NCBI GenBank assembly: GCA_027056215.1
Contig: JALULO010000208.1
Span: forward strand, 1-26,167
Length of the DNA: 26,167 nucleotides
Source: Campylobacterales bacterium
GTDB taxonomy: Bacteria > Campylobacterota > Campylobacteria > Campylobacterales > QNZT01
Direction of reading: 5' to 3'
A program made the position numbers and the translations under genes. This document shows positions 8,105 to 15,034 of the stretch, piece after piece; within the stretch, counting starts at the first letter, position 1, and each line of letters begins with the position of its first letter. The notes below the pieces were generated by a model. The model saw only the letters and a program-made list of their open reading frames with translations. It was not told the DNA's origin and did not search any database.

Positions 8105-9325
8105 TTAAAACATTTGCGTTAGTTTATCTGTCATCTTGAGTGCCCAATCTGGAGGCATATGACCTCTGTTAAAATAGAGATAATTATCAAATCCCCATTT
8201 CATAAGTTTTGAGATAGGAGAATACATTGCAATATCTCTATTGCCACCATACAGTGTATTTGAATCGATAAGTGTTGCTTCATGTCCGCCCATATTCATA
8301 ATACAAAATACTTCCAAATCATGTGGAGGTATCTCTATCTCTTCTCCTAACTCTTTGAGTAGTGATGCCGCAGCGATGGCACCTTGTATGATGGCGATAT
8401 GTCCTAATTTTGGTTGTGCTAAAGCCGTAATATCACCTGCCGCAAAAATATTGTCAAAATCTAAATGACGCATAGTTGTATCCGTAGGAATAAAGCCTTT
8501 TTCATCACCAAGTTGAGAATTTTTGATAACTTGTGGTGCAATATAAGGTGGAATTATGATTGCCAAATCACATGGCATTTGTGTCCCGTCTTCAAAAGCT
8601 ATAAAATCTTTTCCTATCTCTTTTAAAAGTTTATTGTTATGTAAATTCATCTGTTTTTTTGTCATAAATTCACCTATGACTTCATGAGGTTTATCACCTA
8701 CGTCCTCAAAAAAGATTTCTGCAGGAGTAAATACATCTATTTGATACTTGTTTATAACTTCAAGATTTTTATCTTTGGAGAGATAATAATCTAGCATGAA
8801 CATAACTTCTCCTATAGGACCTTCACAAGGTGCAGAAAGTTTTGGAGCTTGAACCCTTGTTCCCCAATAACTTTTTGCAGCACCTGTTACAATATGACCA
8901 CCTTCAAAGTTTTTTACTTTTTCCCAGAGTTTTTGAGCTTGAAGATCATCACACACAGAATAACCATATTCTTTATAACCTTTTATAGCATCATAATCTT
9001 TTACAGCACCTAGTGTAATAAACAGATAATCATATATAACATGTTTACCATTTTTTAAAATAATCTTATTTGTTTTTGCTTCGATACGTTCAACGTCACT
9101 TTGTATAAAAGTTGCACCACGATTTTCTAAAGTATGTTCTAACTCTATCAACGAGTGTGATAGAGGTGCTCCTTCAAAGGCTACTTCGGGAAGTTCTGGT
9201 TTTAAAAGCGCGTGACTTCTCCTGTCTACCACGGTGATTTCTATTTTTTTACCTATAAGATGTCGTATTTTATAAAAGATATGCAAACCGGAAAATCCTG
9301 CGCCTAAAATCACCACTTTTTTCAT
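8105..9325 (-). CDS. Sulfide:quinone oxidoreductase-family flavoprotein
   Basis: 406 residues of the two-Rossmann FAD family that includes SQR and NDH-2. The FAD motif GAGFSG starts at residue 8 and FAAGDITAL near 294 is the second flavin contact. Three cysteines fall where the SQR catalytic cysteines lie: Cys125 (YSVCDDLQAQ), Cys167 (SAPCEGPIGE) and Cys341 (EVFCIMNMGG); the last two contexts match the CxGP and C-x-x-x-x-G patterns of SQR. This favours sulfide (or persulfide) oxidation with electrons passed to quinone at the inner membrane over a plain NADH dehydrogenase. A C-terminal hydrophobic/aromatic stretch (GFDNYLYFNRGHMPPDW) could anchor it to the membrane. GGGAG lies 7 nt before the ATG. 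It shares the strand with cydAB, so quinol could go to the bd oxidase. Confidence 0.72.
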   Translation of the reverse strand: MKKVVILGAGFSGLHIFYKIRHLIGKKIEITVVDRRSHALLKPELPEVAFEGAPLSHSLIELEHTLENRGATFIQSDVERIEAKTNKIILKNGKHVIYDYLFITLGAVKDYDAIKGYKEYGYSVCDDLQAQKLWEKVKNFEGGHIVTGAAKSYWGTRVQAPKLSAPCEGPIGEVMFMLDYYLSKDKNLEVINKYQIDVFTPAEIFFEDVGDKPHEVIGEFMTKKQMNLHNNKLLKEIGKDFIAFEDGTQMPCDLAIIIPPYIAPQVIKNSQLGDEKGFIPTDTTMRHLDFDNIFAAGDITALAQPKLGHIAIIQGAIAAASLLKELGEEIEIPPHDLEVFCIMNMGGHEATLIDSNTLYGGNRDIAMYSPISKLMKWGFDNYLYFNRGHMPPDWALKMTDKLTQMF

Positions 9326-9352
9326 AACTATGCTCCCTTTTATTTTAAACTG

Positions 9353-9919
9353 TTATTTTTCATCTTTATCGTGTTGTAGTGTAGAACCGCCTACAAGCAA
9401 TGCAATACCATCAAAGAAAAGACTTATTCCTACAAAGAAACCTACTAGCCACAATGATGAAAACGGCCAACTGATGATAAAGATAATTGCCAATATCAAA
9501 GATGTTGTTGCATTAAAAAGCCATATCCATTTATGTTTTTTTCCCTCTGCGGAAAATGCCAAGCCAAACCCTGCAAAAGCATCCATAAAGAAATAAAAAC
9601 TAAACAATAATCCTAATGTTGCTACTCCTTGCATTGGGTAAAATATCATATAGATTGAAACGATGATAAGGATAAAACTTTTCAACCAACCAGCCCAATC
9701 TTTACGATTTCCTGCCCAAGTAAACCAGGCTGAACTAAGACCTGCAAATAGCATCAAATAAGAGACAAATGCCAAAACACTAAATGTCATAAACGTTGGG
9801 AATATGATACCTAAAGTTCCCAAGATCACAAAAGTGATACCGCCTATCTTGGCGTATTTTTTAAATTTATCTATCATCATTCTGTTTAGATCCATTCCTA
9901 ATGTTGTGTAATTCCACAT
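9353..9919 (-). CDS. HdeD-like DUF308 membrane protein
   Basis: 188 residues, with six hydrophobic segments arranged as repeated helix pairs, typical of the DUF308/HdeD family (for example ITFVILGTLGIIFPTF near 29, YLMLFAGLSSAWFTW near 54, LWLVGFFVGISLFFDGIA near 153). HdeD is linked to acid resistance in E. coli, but most family members are of unknown function. The ATG follows AAAAGGATAAAAA, a good ribosome binding site. It is the first gene of a likely internal transcript (DUF308 - SQR-like - DUF202), with a -10-like hexamer and a dyad operator in the 80-bp gap after dedA. The gap to the SQR-like gene is 27 bp. Confidence 0.8.
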   Translation of the reverse strand: MWNYTTLGMDLNRMMIDKFKKYAKIGGITFVILGTLGIIFPTFMTFSVLAFVSYLMLFAGLSSAWFTWAGNRKDWAGWLKSFILIIVSIYMIFYPMQGVATLGLLFSFYFFMDAFAGFGLAFSAEGKKHKWIWLFNATTSLILAIIFIISWPFSSLWLVGFFVGISLFFDGIALLVGGSTLQHDKDEK

Positions 9920-9941
9920 TTTTTATCCTTTTTTTTCTAGA

Positions 9942-9985
9942 AGTATAACGTAAAGAAGTCATCTCCTTCTGTCAGTTGGCTAACA
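9942..9985 (-). promoter_or_regulatory. Predicted promoter and CRP/FNR-type operator for DUF308-SQR-DUF202
   Basis: On the minus strand a TATACT hexamer (9947-9942) lies 23 bp before the DUF308 start codon. A 16-bp dyad, TGTTAGCCAACTGACA read on the minus strand (9985-9970), is centred 33 bp upstream of the hexamer's centre. That puts it near -42 from the expected start site. The upstream half TGTTAGC is identical to the half-site at the cyd promoter; the downstream half (TGACA) matches the symmetric half at 4 of 5 bases. The promoter itself is a prediction from sequence only. Confidence 0.5.
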
Positions 9986-9996
9986 GTTATGTTAGC
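9979..9996. repeat. Perfect 7-bp inverted repeat in the dedA-DUF308 gap
   Basis: GCTAACA-GTTA-TGTTAGC is a perfect stem with a 4-nt loop, starting 4 bp after the dedA stop codon on the minus strand. No T-run follows on that strand, so it is not a standard intrinsic terminator. It shares one arm with the proposed operator at 9970-9985, and may be an mRNA stabilising or attenuating hairpin or an overlapping second binding site. Confidence 0.5.
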
Positions 9997-9999
9997 AGA

Positions 10000-10551
10000 T
10001 CAGTTGCTTCGTTTATATCTATAAAATTTTACTGCCGCTATTATAAAAACAATCATCAAGATGAGATGTTCAACATGACTAATATCACCCAAGACTTTTT
10101 GAAAACTATGACTTAAAAGATATCCTATACAAAGTCCCGTTAAACAAGCAAGTGAAGTACCGACAAAATCAAATCCTGTAAATCTTATATGTTTATAGTG
10201 ATGCATCCCTAATACTAAAGGAAAGGCGACTGCCCCACCGTAGATAAAGCGTGAACTGATAGCTAACCAATCTGCTTTTGCGTGTACTTCTTTAGTCAAT
10301 GTTTCAACTTTAGCTTTTACTCTGGGAAATTTTGATAAAAATTTATATGCATAATTTTTACCTATAAAAAACCACATTTGATCTCCTGTCATAGCACCTA
10401 AAATAGAAACAACGATGGTTTTTTCACAAGGAAGAATCCCCATATGACACAATACCCCTGAGAGGATGATAACCGTCGTACCTTCTACTATCATACCAAA
10501 AAAAACTATCCATAATCCATACTCTGATAGCAGTGTCATAAGATGTTCCAT
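10000..10551 (-). CDS. DedA family membrane protein
   Basis: 183 residues from ATG 10551; another ATG one codon upstream (10554) is possible, but AAGGA lies 5 nt from 10551 and only 2 nt from 10554. The sequence has the DedA/VTT (SNARE-associated) pattern: an N-terminal hydrophobic GLWIVFFGMIVEG, the GAMTGDQMWFFIGKNYA turn near residue 53, SRFIYGGAVAFPLVLG near 98, then two C-terminal helices. Members are inner-membrane proteins implicated in lipid-carrier flipping and envelope or proton-motive-force maintenance. It follows the CydX-like ORF by 36 bp and is probably the last gene of the cyd transcript before an internal promoter. Confidence 0.82.
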   Translation of the reverse strand: MEHLMTLLSEYGLWIVFFGMIVEGTTVIILSGVLCHMGILPCEKTIVVSILGAMTGDQMWFFIGKNYAYKFLSKFPRVKAKVETLTKEVHAKADWLAISSRFIYGGAVAFPLVLGMHHYKHIRFTGFDFVGTSLACLTGLCIGYLLSHSFQKVLGDISHVEHLILMIVFIIAAVKFYRYKRSN

Positions 10552-10587
10552 CATATTCCTTGTTAACTTTTAAACTTGCTTTCTATC

Positions 10588-10758
10588 TTAAAATTCTTCA
10601 CATTGTTGATGTATGACATCTTTACCACATCGTTCTTCTAGTATTTCAAGACGCTCCATTTTTGCATGATGTTTCATGTTTAGTAGTACAAATCTATAAG
10701 CAATATAAATTAATACAGGCCATGCACAATACCATATTATAGCATCAAAATATTCCAT
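10588..10758 (-). CDS. CydX-like small membrane protein (56 aa)
   Basis: A 56-residue ORF directly after cydB, starting at ATG 10758 and ending at TAA 10588-10590. An AGGAG site lies 6 nt before the ATG, in the 12-bp gap after cydB. The N-terminal half is one hydrophobic helix containing IWYCAWPVLIYIAY, which recalls the WYFAW start of CydX, the small third subunit of cytochrome bd. The C-terminal half is charged (KMERLEILEERCGKD) and probably cytoplasmic. CydX is usually 30-50 residues with its W-Y-F-A-W at the very N-terminus, so this version is longer at both ends. Position, ribosome binding site and motif make it a credible bd-oxidase subunit; homology to CydX is inference. Confidence 0.68.
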   Translation of the reverse strand: MEYFDAIIWYCAWPVLIYIAYRFVLLNMKHHAKMERLEILEERCGKDVIHQQCEEF

Positions 10759-10770
10759 TTTTAACTCCTA

Positions 10771-11901
10771 TTAATAGTGATGTGGATCATTTTTAACTTC
10801 ATCCACACTGATTTTATCGCGGTTCATAGCGCGCCATACTAGTATAACATATCCTAATACAAAAGGAATAATCAGTGATACATAAGACATAGCTACCAGT
10901 GTATACTGACTGCTTGAACTATTTTGGATAGTGAGAGAACTTTGTATATCTGCAAGCGATGGATAAAAAGCTGTATGATTATATCCAAGTATCAAAAATA
11001 AAGAAGTTACTACTAGTACGATACCAAGACCTGCCGACCAAATACCTTTATCGCTCTTTGAAAAAATTCCTATACCTAGTCCCCAGAGTAAGAGAAATAC
11101 TCCTATCAAAAACGTACCTGCTACTATAGGGAGTGCCATGAAGTTATGTAAATATTTCATCGATTCTAATGAAACTACAAAACTTTTTGGATCATAACTA
11201 TACCCTTGCATACTTAGGATGCTGCCAGCTATATAGAGAAAGAGAAGGAGAAAAATCCATATCTCATACTTCAGTACAATACGTGCTCGTCTGAGAATCT
11301 CAGTATCATCAATTGCATTTATAAAATAAAGAGCTGCACAGAGACGAGCGAGGAAGAGTAGCATAAATCCAAAAGCAACATTAAAAAAACTAAGTACCGC
11401 TTCAAGTCCATAGCTAGATAACGTCCAATGAGAAAGATGCATATCATTTACAATAAAATTTCCACCGGTAAAAAGTGTCCCAAGCGCTGTACCAATGAGT
11501 ACAATACCCAAACTACCATTTATAAATAAAAAAACTTCATATGTCTTCTCTCCAAAAAAATTATTTGGTTTCTTACGGTATTCATAGGCAACTGCTTGGA
11601 TAATAAAACAAAAGAGGATGACCATCCAAACATAGTATGCTCCTCCAAAGCTAGTTGCATAAAAAAGTGGGAATGCTGCGAATAGTGCACCACCGAACAT
11701 CACAAGTGTTGTAAATGTTAATTCCCATTTTCTCCCAAGTGTATTGATAATAACATCTCGTTGATTTTCTGTTTTTCCTAAAGACCATAAGAGTGTTTGT
11801 CCTCCTTGCACAAAAGTCATAAAAACGAAAAGTGCAGCGAGTAAACTGACCAAAAACCACCAATATTGTTGTAATTGAAAATACGAAAGTGTATCAAACA
11901 T
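10771..11901 (-). CDS. cydB: Cytochrome bd ubiquinol oxidase subunit II
   Basis: 376 residues from ATG 11901, close to the E. coli length of 379. A perfect AGGAGG lies 6 nt upstream of this ATG but directly abuts the alternative ATG at 11907, so 11901 is the better start (MFDTLSYFQLQQYWWFLV). Eight to nine hydrophobic helices are visible, with the CydB pattern of a tryptophan-rich first helix, REMxK-type loops replaced by NTLGRKWELTFTTLVMFGGALFAAFP near residues 52-78, and a C-terminal VLGYVILVWRAM. CydB pairs with CydA to form the high-affinity, sulfide-tolerant quinol oxidase of the inner membrane. It overlaps the end of cydA by 8 nt and is followed 12 bp later by the CydX-like ORF. Confidence 0.95.
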   Translation of the reverse strand: MFDTLSYFQLQQYWWFLVSLLAALFVFMTFVQGGQTLLWSLGKTENQRDVIINTLGRKWELTFTTLVMFGGALFAAFPLFYATSFGGAYYVWMVILFCFIIQAVAYEYRKKPNNFFGEKTYEVFLFINGSLGIVLIGTALGTLFTGGNFIVNDMHLSHWTLSSYGLEAVLSFFNVAFGFMLLFLARLCAALYFINAIDDTEILRRARIVLKYEIWIFLLLFLYIAGSILSMQGYSYDPKSFVVSLESMKYLHNFMALPIVAGTFLIGVFLLLWGLGIGIFSKSDKGIWSAGLGIVLVVTSLFLILGYNHTAFYPSLADIQSSLTIQNSSSSQYTLVAMSYVSLIIPFVLGYVILVWRAMNRDKISVDEVKNDPHHY

Positions 11902-13435
11902 TACCATCCTCCTTTGGACCCATCTTAATCTGAGTCATCATGATTTTGACTTCTGCGATGAGAAGTCCAGTAAAGAGTATTGCAAACATCCAAAATGTAA
12001 TCATCACAGAACTCGAAGCGATATTTGAAGTTGCCATCCCTACAGGTAGCATATCTTGTATAGCCCATGGTTGTCTACCCACTTCTGCTGTTATCCAACC
12101 AGCTTCTTGTGCAACATAGCCCATAGGAAGACTCAAAACTCCTGCCCAAAGGATCCATCGTTTGTTATGAAGTTCGTTTGTCATGGTCATATATAAAATA
12201 ATCATGAAGAGTAAAATAAACCATGTTCCAAATCCAACCATAGTATGAAAAGCATAAAATGTTATCGGAACACTTGGTATAATCTGCTTTGGAGATTTGA
12301 GATACCCATATCCCATATATCTAGTATTGGCTTCAAAGATGGATCTTTCAAAGTGAGCTTTTTTGACATCTCCTGATTTTTTTGCATCTTTATATGCTCT
12401 GAGTGCATTGAGTGCACGTTTTCCCTCTTGTATCTTCTTTTGTGTACTGATAATATGATGTTTTTCATCACCATAAACCAACTGTCTGATACCTGGAACA
12501 TAGGCATCGATATTATGATAACTAAGTAAAGAAAGACCTCCCGGTATGGCAATCTTAAATAAAAATGGATCTTTTGTATCTTCTAGGGTTTTAGCAGAGT
12601 TCAAGATACCAAAGGTAACTATTTCAGCTCCAGATTTTCCATCATATAATCCTTCCATAGCGGCTAGTTTCATAGGTTGATTTTTTGCGACTTGCCTTGC
12701 TGAGTCATCTCCTGTTGTGAGATTAAACAATGAAACAATCAAACCAAAACTTGCAGCAACCATGATAGACCGTTTGGCAAACTGAATATCGCGTTTTTTT
12801 AACAAATACCAGCTACTAATGGCGATTATAAATAATGATGCTAGTACATAACCACTGCTAATAGTGTGTAAAAATTTACTATAAGCATTAGGATTAAAAA
12901 CAATTGCCCAAAAATCTGTCATCTCATTTCTTGCTGTGTCAGGGTTAAAATGCATTCCTACAGGGTGTTGCATCCATCCGTTTGCAATCAAAATCCATAA
13001 TGCAGAAAGGTTTGAACCAATCGCCACAAGCCAAGTAGAGAGTAGATGTGCTTTTTTACTCACTTTATCCCAGCCAAAAAACATGACTGCAAAAAAAGTT
13101 GATTCCATAAAAAATGCCATTAATCCTTCTATCGCAAGTGGAGCACCGAAAATATCACCTACAATCCATGAATAGTTTGACCAATTTGTGCCAAACTCAA
13201 ACTCCATGATGATCCCCGTTGCTAAACCAATAGCAAAATTAATTGCTAGTAAACCCATCCAAAATTTTGTTGTTTGTTTCCACCAGTCATTGCTTGTCTT
13301 CACATAAATGCTTTCCATAATAGCAACGATAAAAGTTAATCCCAGTGTTAGTGGGACAAAAATCCAGTGATAGAGTGCAGTTAAAGCAAATTGTGCTCTA
13401 GACCAATCTATCAATGAAGGGTCAATGTGTTCCAT
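11894..13435 (-). CDS. cydA: Cytochrome bd ubiquinol oxidase subunit I
   Basis: 513 residues. Haem ligands are recognisable: ALYHWIFVPLTLG (His23, the b595 ligand), KFLHTISSGYV (the b558 His) and HTMVGFG (the b558 Met). The quinol-loop residues are in PMKLAAMEGLYDG, and the hallmark GRQPW is present. The Q-loop region between the helices is long (about residues 245-370, with a charged KKIQEGKRALNALRAYKDAKKSGD stretch broken into short segments), as in the E. coli CydAB type rather than the short cyanide-insensitive type. AAGGAG lies 7 nt before the ATG. The gene overlaps the preceding DUF4492 gene by 14 nt and cydB by 8 nt. The enzyme reduces O2 to water with quinol electrons at low oxygen. 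Confidence 0.97.
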   Translation of the reverse strand: MEHIDPSLIDWSRAQFALTALYHWIFVPLTLGLTFIVAIMESIYVKTSNDWWKQTTKFWMGLLAINFAIGLATGIIMEFEFGTNWSNYSWIVGDIFGAPLAIEGLMAFFMESTFFAVMFFGWDKVSKKAHLLSTWLVAIGSNLSALWILIANGWMQHPVGMHFNPDTARNEMTDFWAIVFNPNAYSKFLHTISSGYVLASLFIIAISSWYLLKKRDIQFAKRSIMVAASFGLIVSLFNLTTGDDSARQVAKNQPMKLAAMEGLYDGKSGAEIVTFGILNSAKTLEDTKDPFLFKIAIPGGLSLLSYHNIDAYVPGIRQLVYGDEKHHIISTQKKIQEGKRALNALRAYKDAKKSGDVKKAHFERSIFEANTRYMGYGYLKSPKQIIPSVPITFYAFHTMVGFGTWFILLFMIILYMTMTNELHNKRWILWAGVLSLPMGYVAQEAGWITAEVGRQPWAIQDMLPVGMATSNIASSSVMITFWMFAILFTGLLIAEVKIMMTQIKMGPKEDGNV

Positions 13436-13643
13436 TTATATCTCCTTGTTTAGTAAGTTGTTGTAATACGTAATTCCCACGTTGCGCATCAGTATTAAAT
13501 TTTTCCTCTAATATGTTAGGAAAAAAATATTTGATAAGTGCAAATAAAATGAGTAACTTGATGATGATAAGTATCCAAAGACGTTTTCCTAATTTCATAT
13601 TGGTAAAACCATCTATATAAAAGTAAAGTATCTTTTTAATCAT
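13422..13643 (-). CDS. DUF4492 small membrane protein upstream of cydA
   Basis: 73 residues. It matches the DUF4492 pattern: YFYIDGFTNMKLGKRLWILIIIKLLILFALIKYFFPN, a short amphipathic lead and one or one-and-a-half transmembrane helices near residues 22-45, followed by KFNTDAQRGNYVLQQL. This family is found next to cydA in Campylobacterota and Bacteroidetes and is thought to belong to the bd oxidase operon, with unknown function. The ATG follows GAGG by 8 nt. Its last 14 nt overlap cydA, so the two are translationally coupled. It is the first gene of the cyd transcript, just 20 nt after the predicted start site. Confidence 0.85.
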   Translation of the reverse strand: MIKKILYFYIDGFTNMKLGKRLWILIIIKLLILFALIKYFFPNILEEKFNTDAQRGNYVLQQLTKQGDINGTH

Positions 13644-13670
13644 ACAAGTAACCTCAAAATATTTTAACGC

Positions 13671-13714
13671 ATTATATCACCTCTCCAGGCATATAAAGTG
13701 TTTACTAGCTAACA
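13671..13714 (-). promoter_or_regulatory. Predicted cyd promoter with CRP/FNR-type operator
   Basis: A perfect TATAAT (minus strand, 13676-13671) lies 27 bp before the DUF4492 start codon. A 16-bp dyad, TGTTAGCTAGTAAACA on the minus strand (13714-13699), is centred 33 bp from the hexamer's centre, near -42. The dyad extends to AGTGTT...AACACT on its outer edges. The site resembles a CRP-family operator (TGTGA-N6-TCACA) with T for G at position 4 of each half. The promoter and its activator are predictions. Confidence 0.6.
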
Positions 13715-13762
13715 CTCTGTATCTATAATAGTGCAAATATATTTTGCATAATTTTACCGATA

Positions 13763-13805
13763 TGTTATCTAGGTAACAGTCAAAAACTTAAAATAGTTAT
13801 ACAAT
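13763..13805 (+). promoter_or_regulatory. Predicted yfdX promoter with CRP/FNR-type operator
   Basis: TGTTATCTAGGTAACA (13763-13778) is a 16-bp dyad with perfect TGTTA/TAACA arms and a CTAG core. The centre of TACAAT (13800-13805) lies 32 bp downstream, again placing the dyad near -41. Expected transcription starts around 13812 and leaves a leader of about 90 nt before yfdX. It lies 64 bp from the cyd dyad, about six helical turns. The -10 assignment is less certain than for cyd; a TATAAT at 13724-13729 is an alternative. Confidence 0.5.
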
Positions 13806-13863
13806 ACGGCTGAAATTCTATTAAAGGTCTGTTAATGATTTATCTTTTTTCATTATTCATGGC

Positions 13864-13885
13864 ATGTTAGAATTCTGAATAACAT
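13864..13885 (+). repeat. ATGTTA-N10-TAACAT inverted repeat in the yfdX leader
   Basis: A perfect 6-bp inverted repeat with a 10-nt spacer ends 6 bp before the AAGGAG ribosome binding site (13892-13897) of yfdX. It uses the same half-site sequence as the two dyads upstream but with wider spacing. It could be an auxiliary site or an RNA hairpin near the start of translation. The rest of the 260-bp region 13644-13903 holds the two predicted promoters and no ORF with a ribosome binding site. Confidence 0.4.
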
Positions 13886-13903
13886 ATAGTTAAGGAGAAG
13901 ATC

Positions 13904-14968
13904 ATGAAAAAAAGTTTTGCAATATCTGCAATCGTTGCTACAATACTATTTAGTGTAACACTACAGGCAAAATCAAGTAATATGGCTATGGCTCAACAGC
14001 TTAAACAGCATGCTGGAAAAGCATATATTTCTAAGGAAATTCAATCACAAAAAAATGCTTTTAAAAAAGCGCCTAAAGAGATTGTCAATGGATTAAATGA
14101 TACGTTAAAAGCGCTTCAAGCATTACAAAAAAATGATATCAAAACTGCTAAAACAAGTTTAACAAATGCCACTAAAGCATTTGATAGTGCATTAAAAACA
14201 GATCCAAAACTCAAACTAGTGCCTTTAGCACAGGAAGTCAGGGTTAATGCTATTGAAAGTTCTAACAAAGAAATAAGTGGAGCGATAAAACTTGCACAAA
14301 CAGCTTTAAAAGAACATCATTTACAAGAAGCAAGAGAAATTTTAATCCCTCTGACAGATGAAATAGATACAGCGACTCAATATATTCCGATGGATCTTTA
14401 TCCCTTTGCTACTAAAAAAGCTTTAGAGCGTTTAAACAAAGGTGATAAAGAGGGTGCATTGATAGCATTGACACAAGGGCTTGATATGATGGTTTCTGAT
14501 GAGGTTGTGATACCTATTCCTCTTTTATCAGCTGAAGATTTAGTAGTAGCAGCATCACAGTTAGATAAAACAAAAAAGAAAGAGGCTGTAAAATTACTTG
14601 AAGATGCTAAAGCTGAACTTAAAAAAGCGATACTTTTAGGTTATTCTAATCGGGATTCAGCTCAATATAAAGCACTTTCAAAGCAGATTGAGACAATTCA
14701 AAAAGAGATTAAAGGGAAAAATGAAGTTGAAAAGCTTTATAGTGAACTCAAAAATTCTTTTAAATCATTGATTCATAAAAATAGAACCCAAAGTTACAAA
14801 AATTCAGTACCGAAAAAAGAAGCACAAGCTCTTAAAAATCCATCTGGTGTTAAAGGCGAGTCTGCTGCTAAAGCGAAAGTAGAAGAGACGCATTCTAAAG
14901 ATATATTTGAAGCAAAAGAAAAAGTGCAGGCATTTAAAAAAGAAGCAGTACAGGATGAAAAAAAGTAA
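13904..14968 (+). CDS. YfdX family periplasmic protein
   Basis: 354 residues with a cleavable signal peptide (FAISAIVATILFSVTLQA, cut after about residue 22). The mature protein is helical and matches the YfdX family: EIVNGLNDTLKALQALQKND near residue 58, AREILIPLTDEIDTATQYIPMDLYP near 145-169, then a repeat of the alanine/leucine/lysine-rich pattern. The C-terminal 80 residues are lysine- and alanine-rich and look like a coiled or disordered tail, longer than in E. coli YfdX (about 211 residues). YfdX is induced by EvgA in E. coli; its molecular role is not settled. AAGGAG lies 6 nt before the ATG. It is divergent from the cyd operon and followed by a strong hairpin. Confidence 0.8.
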   Translation: MKKSFAISAIVATILFSVTLQAKSSNMAMAQQLKQHAGKAYISKEIQSQKNAFKKAPKEIVNGLNDTLKALQALQKNDIKTAKTSLTNATKAFDSALKTDPKLKLVPLAQEVRVNAIESSNKEISGAIKLAQTALKEHHLQEAREILIPLTDEIDTATQYIPMDLYPFATKKALERLNKGDKEGALIALTQGLDMMVSDEVVIPIPLLSAEDLVVAASQLDKTKKKEAVKLLEDAKAELKKAILLGYSNRDSAQYKALSKQIETIQKEIKGKNEVEKLYSELKNSFKSLIHKNRTQSYKNSVPKKEAQALKNPSGVKGESAAKAKVEETHSKDIFEAKEKVQAFKKEAVQDEKK

Positions 14969-14976
14969 TTATATGT

Positions 14977-15017
14977 AAGGCACTATGAGGTATCAGCTGA
15001 TACCTTTATAGTGCCTT
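14977..15017. terminator. Long two-part hairpin after yfdX
   Basis: The arms AAGGCACTAT (14977-14986) and ATAGTGCCTT (15008-15017) pair perfectly, and the inside is the perfect palindrome GGTATCAG/CTGATACC (14989-15004), joined by GA opposite TTT. The stem is therefore about 19-20 bp with one bulge. On the + strand no T-run follows (TCAAAAAAAGG), so as a terminator it would be atypical; on the minus strand a T-rich stretch comes only after about 9 nt. It also excludes the GTG at 15011, which lies in the 3' arm, as the permease start. Confidence 0.55.
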
Positions 15018-15034
15018 CAAAAAAAGGAAATGTT

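Noticed and set aside
9330..9596. Plus-strand ORF opposite the DUF308 gene
   Set aside because: It is antisense to a well-supported membrane protein gene and has no recognisable domain.
11902..11907. Upstream ATG as cydB start
   Set aside because: The AGGAGG site directly touches this ATG with no spacer; the next ATG at 11901 has the normal 6-nt spacing.
13699..13778. Rex-type operators
   Set aside because: The length fits TTGTTAA-N4-TTAACAA, but the outer T/A and the inner AA/TT are not kept, and Rex is not typical of this phylum; CRP/FNR-type spacing is the better match. It stays an alternative.
15011..15034. GTG start for the APC permease
   Set aside because: It lies in the 3' arm of the hairpin and lacks a ribosome binding site; TTG at 15035 has AAAAAGGAA upstream.
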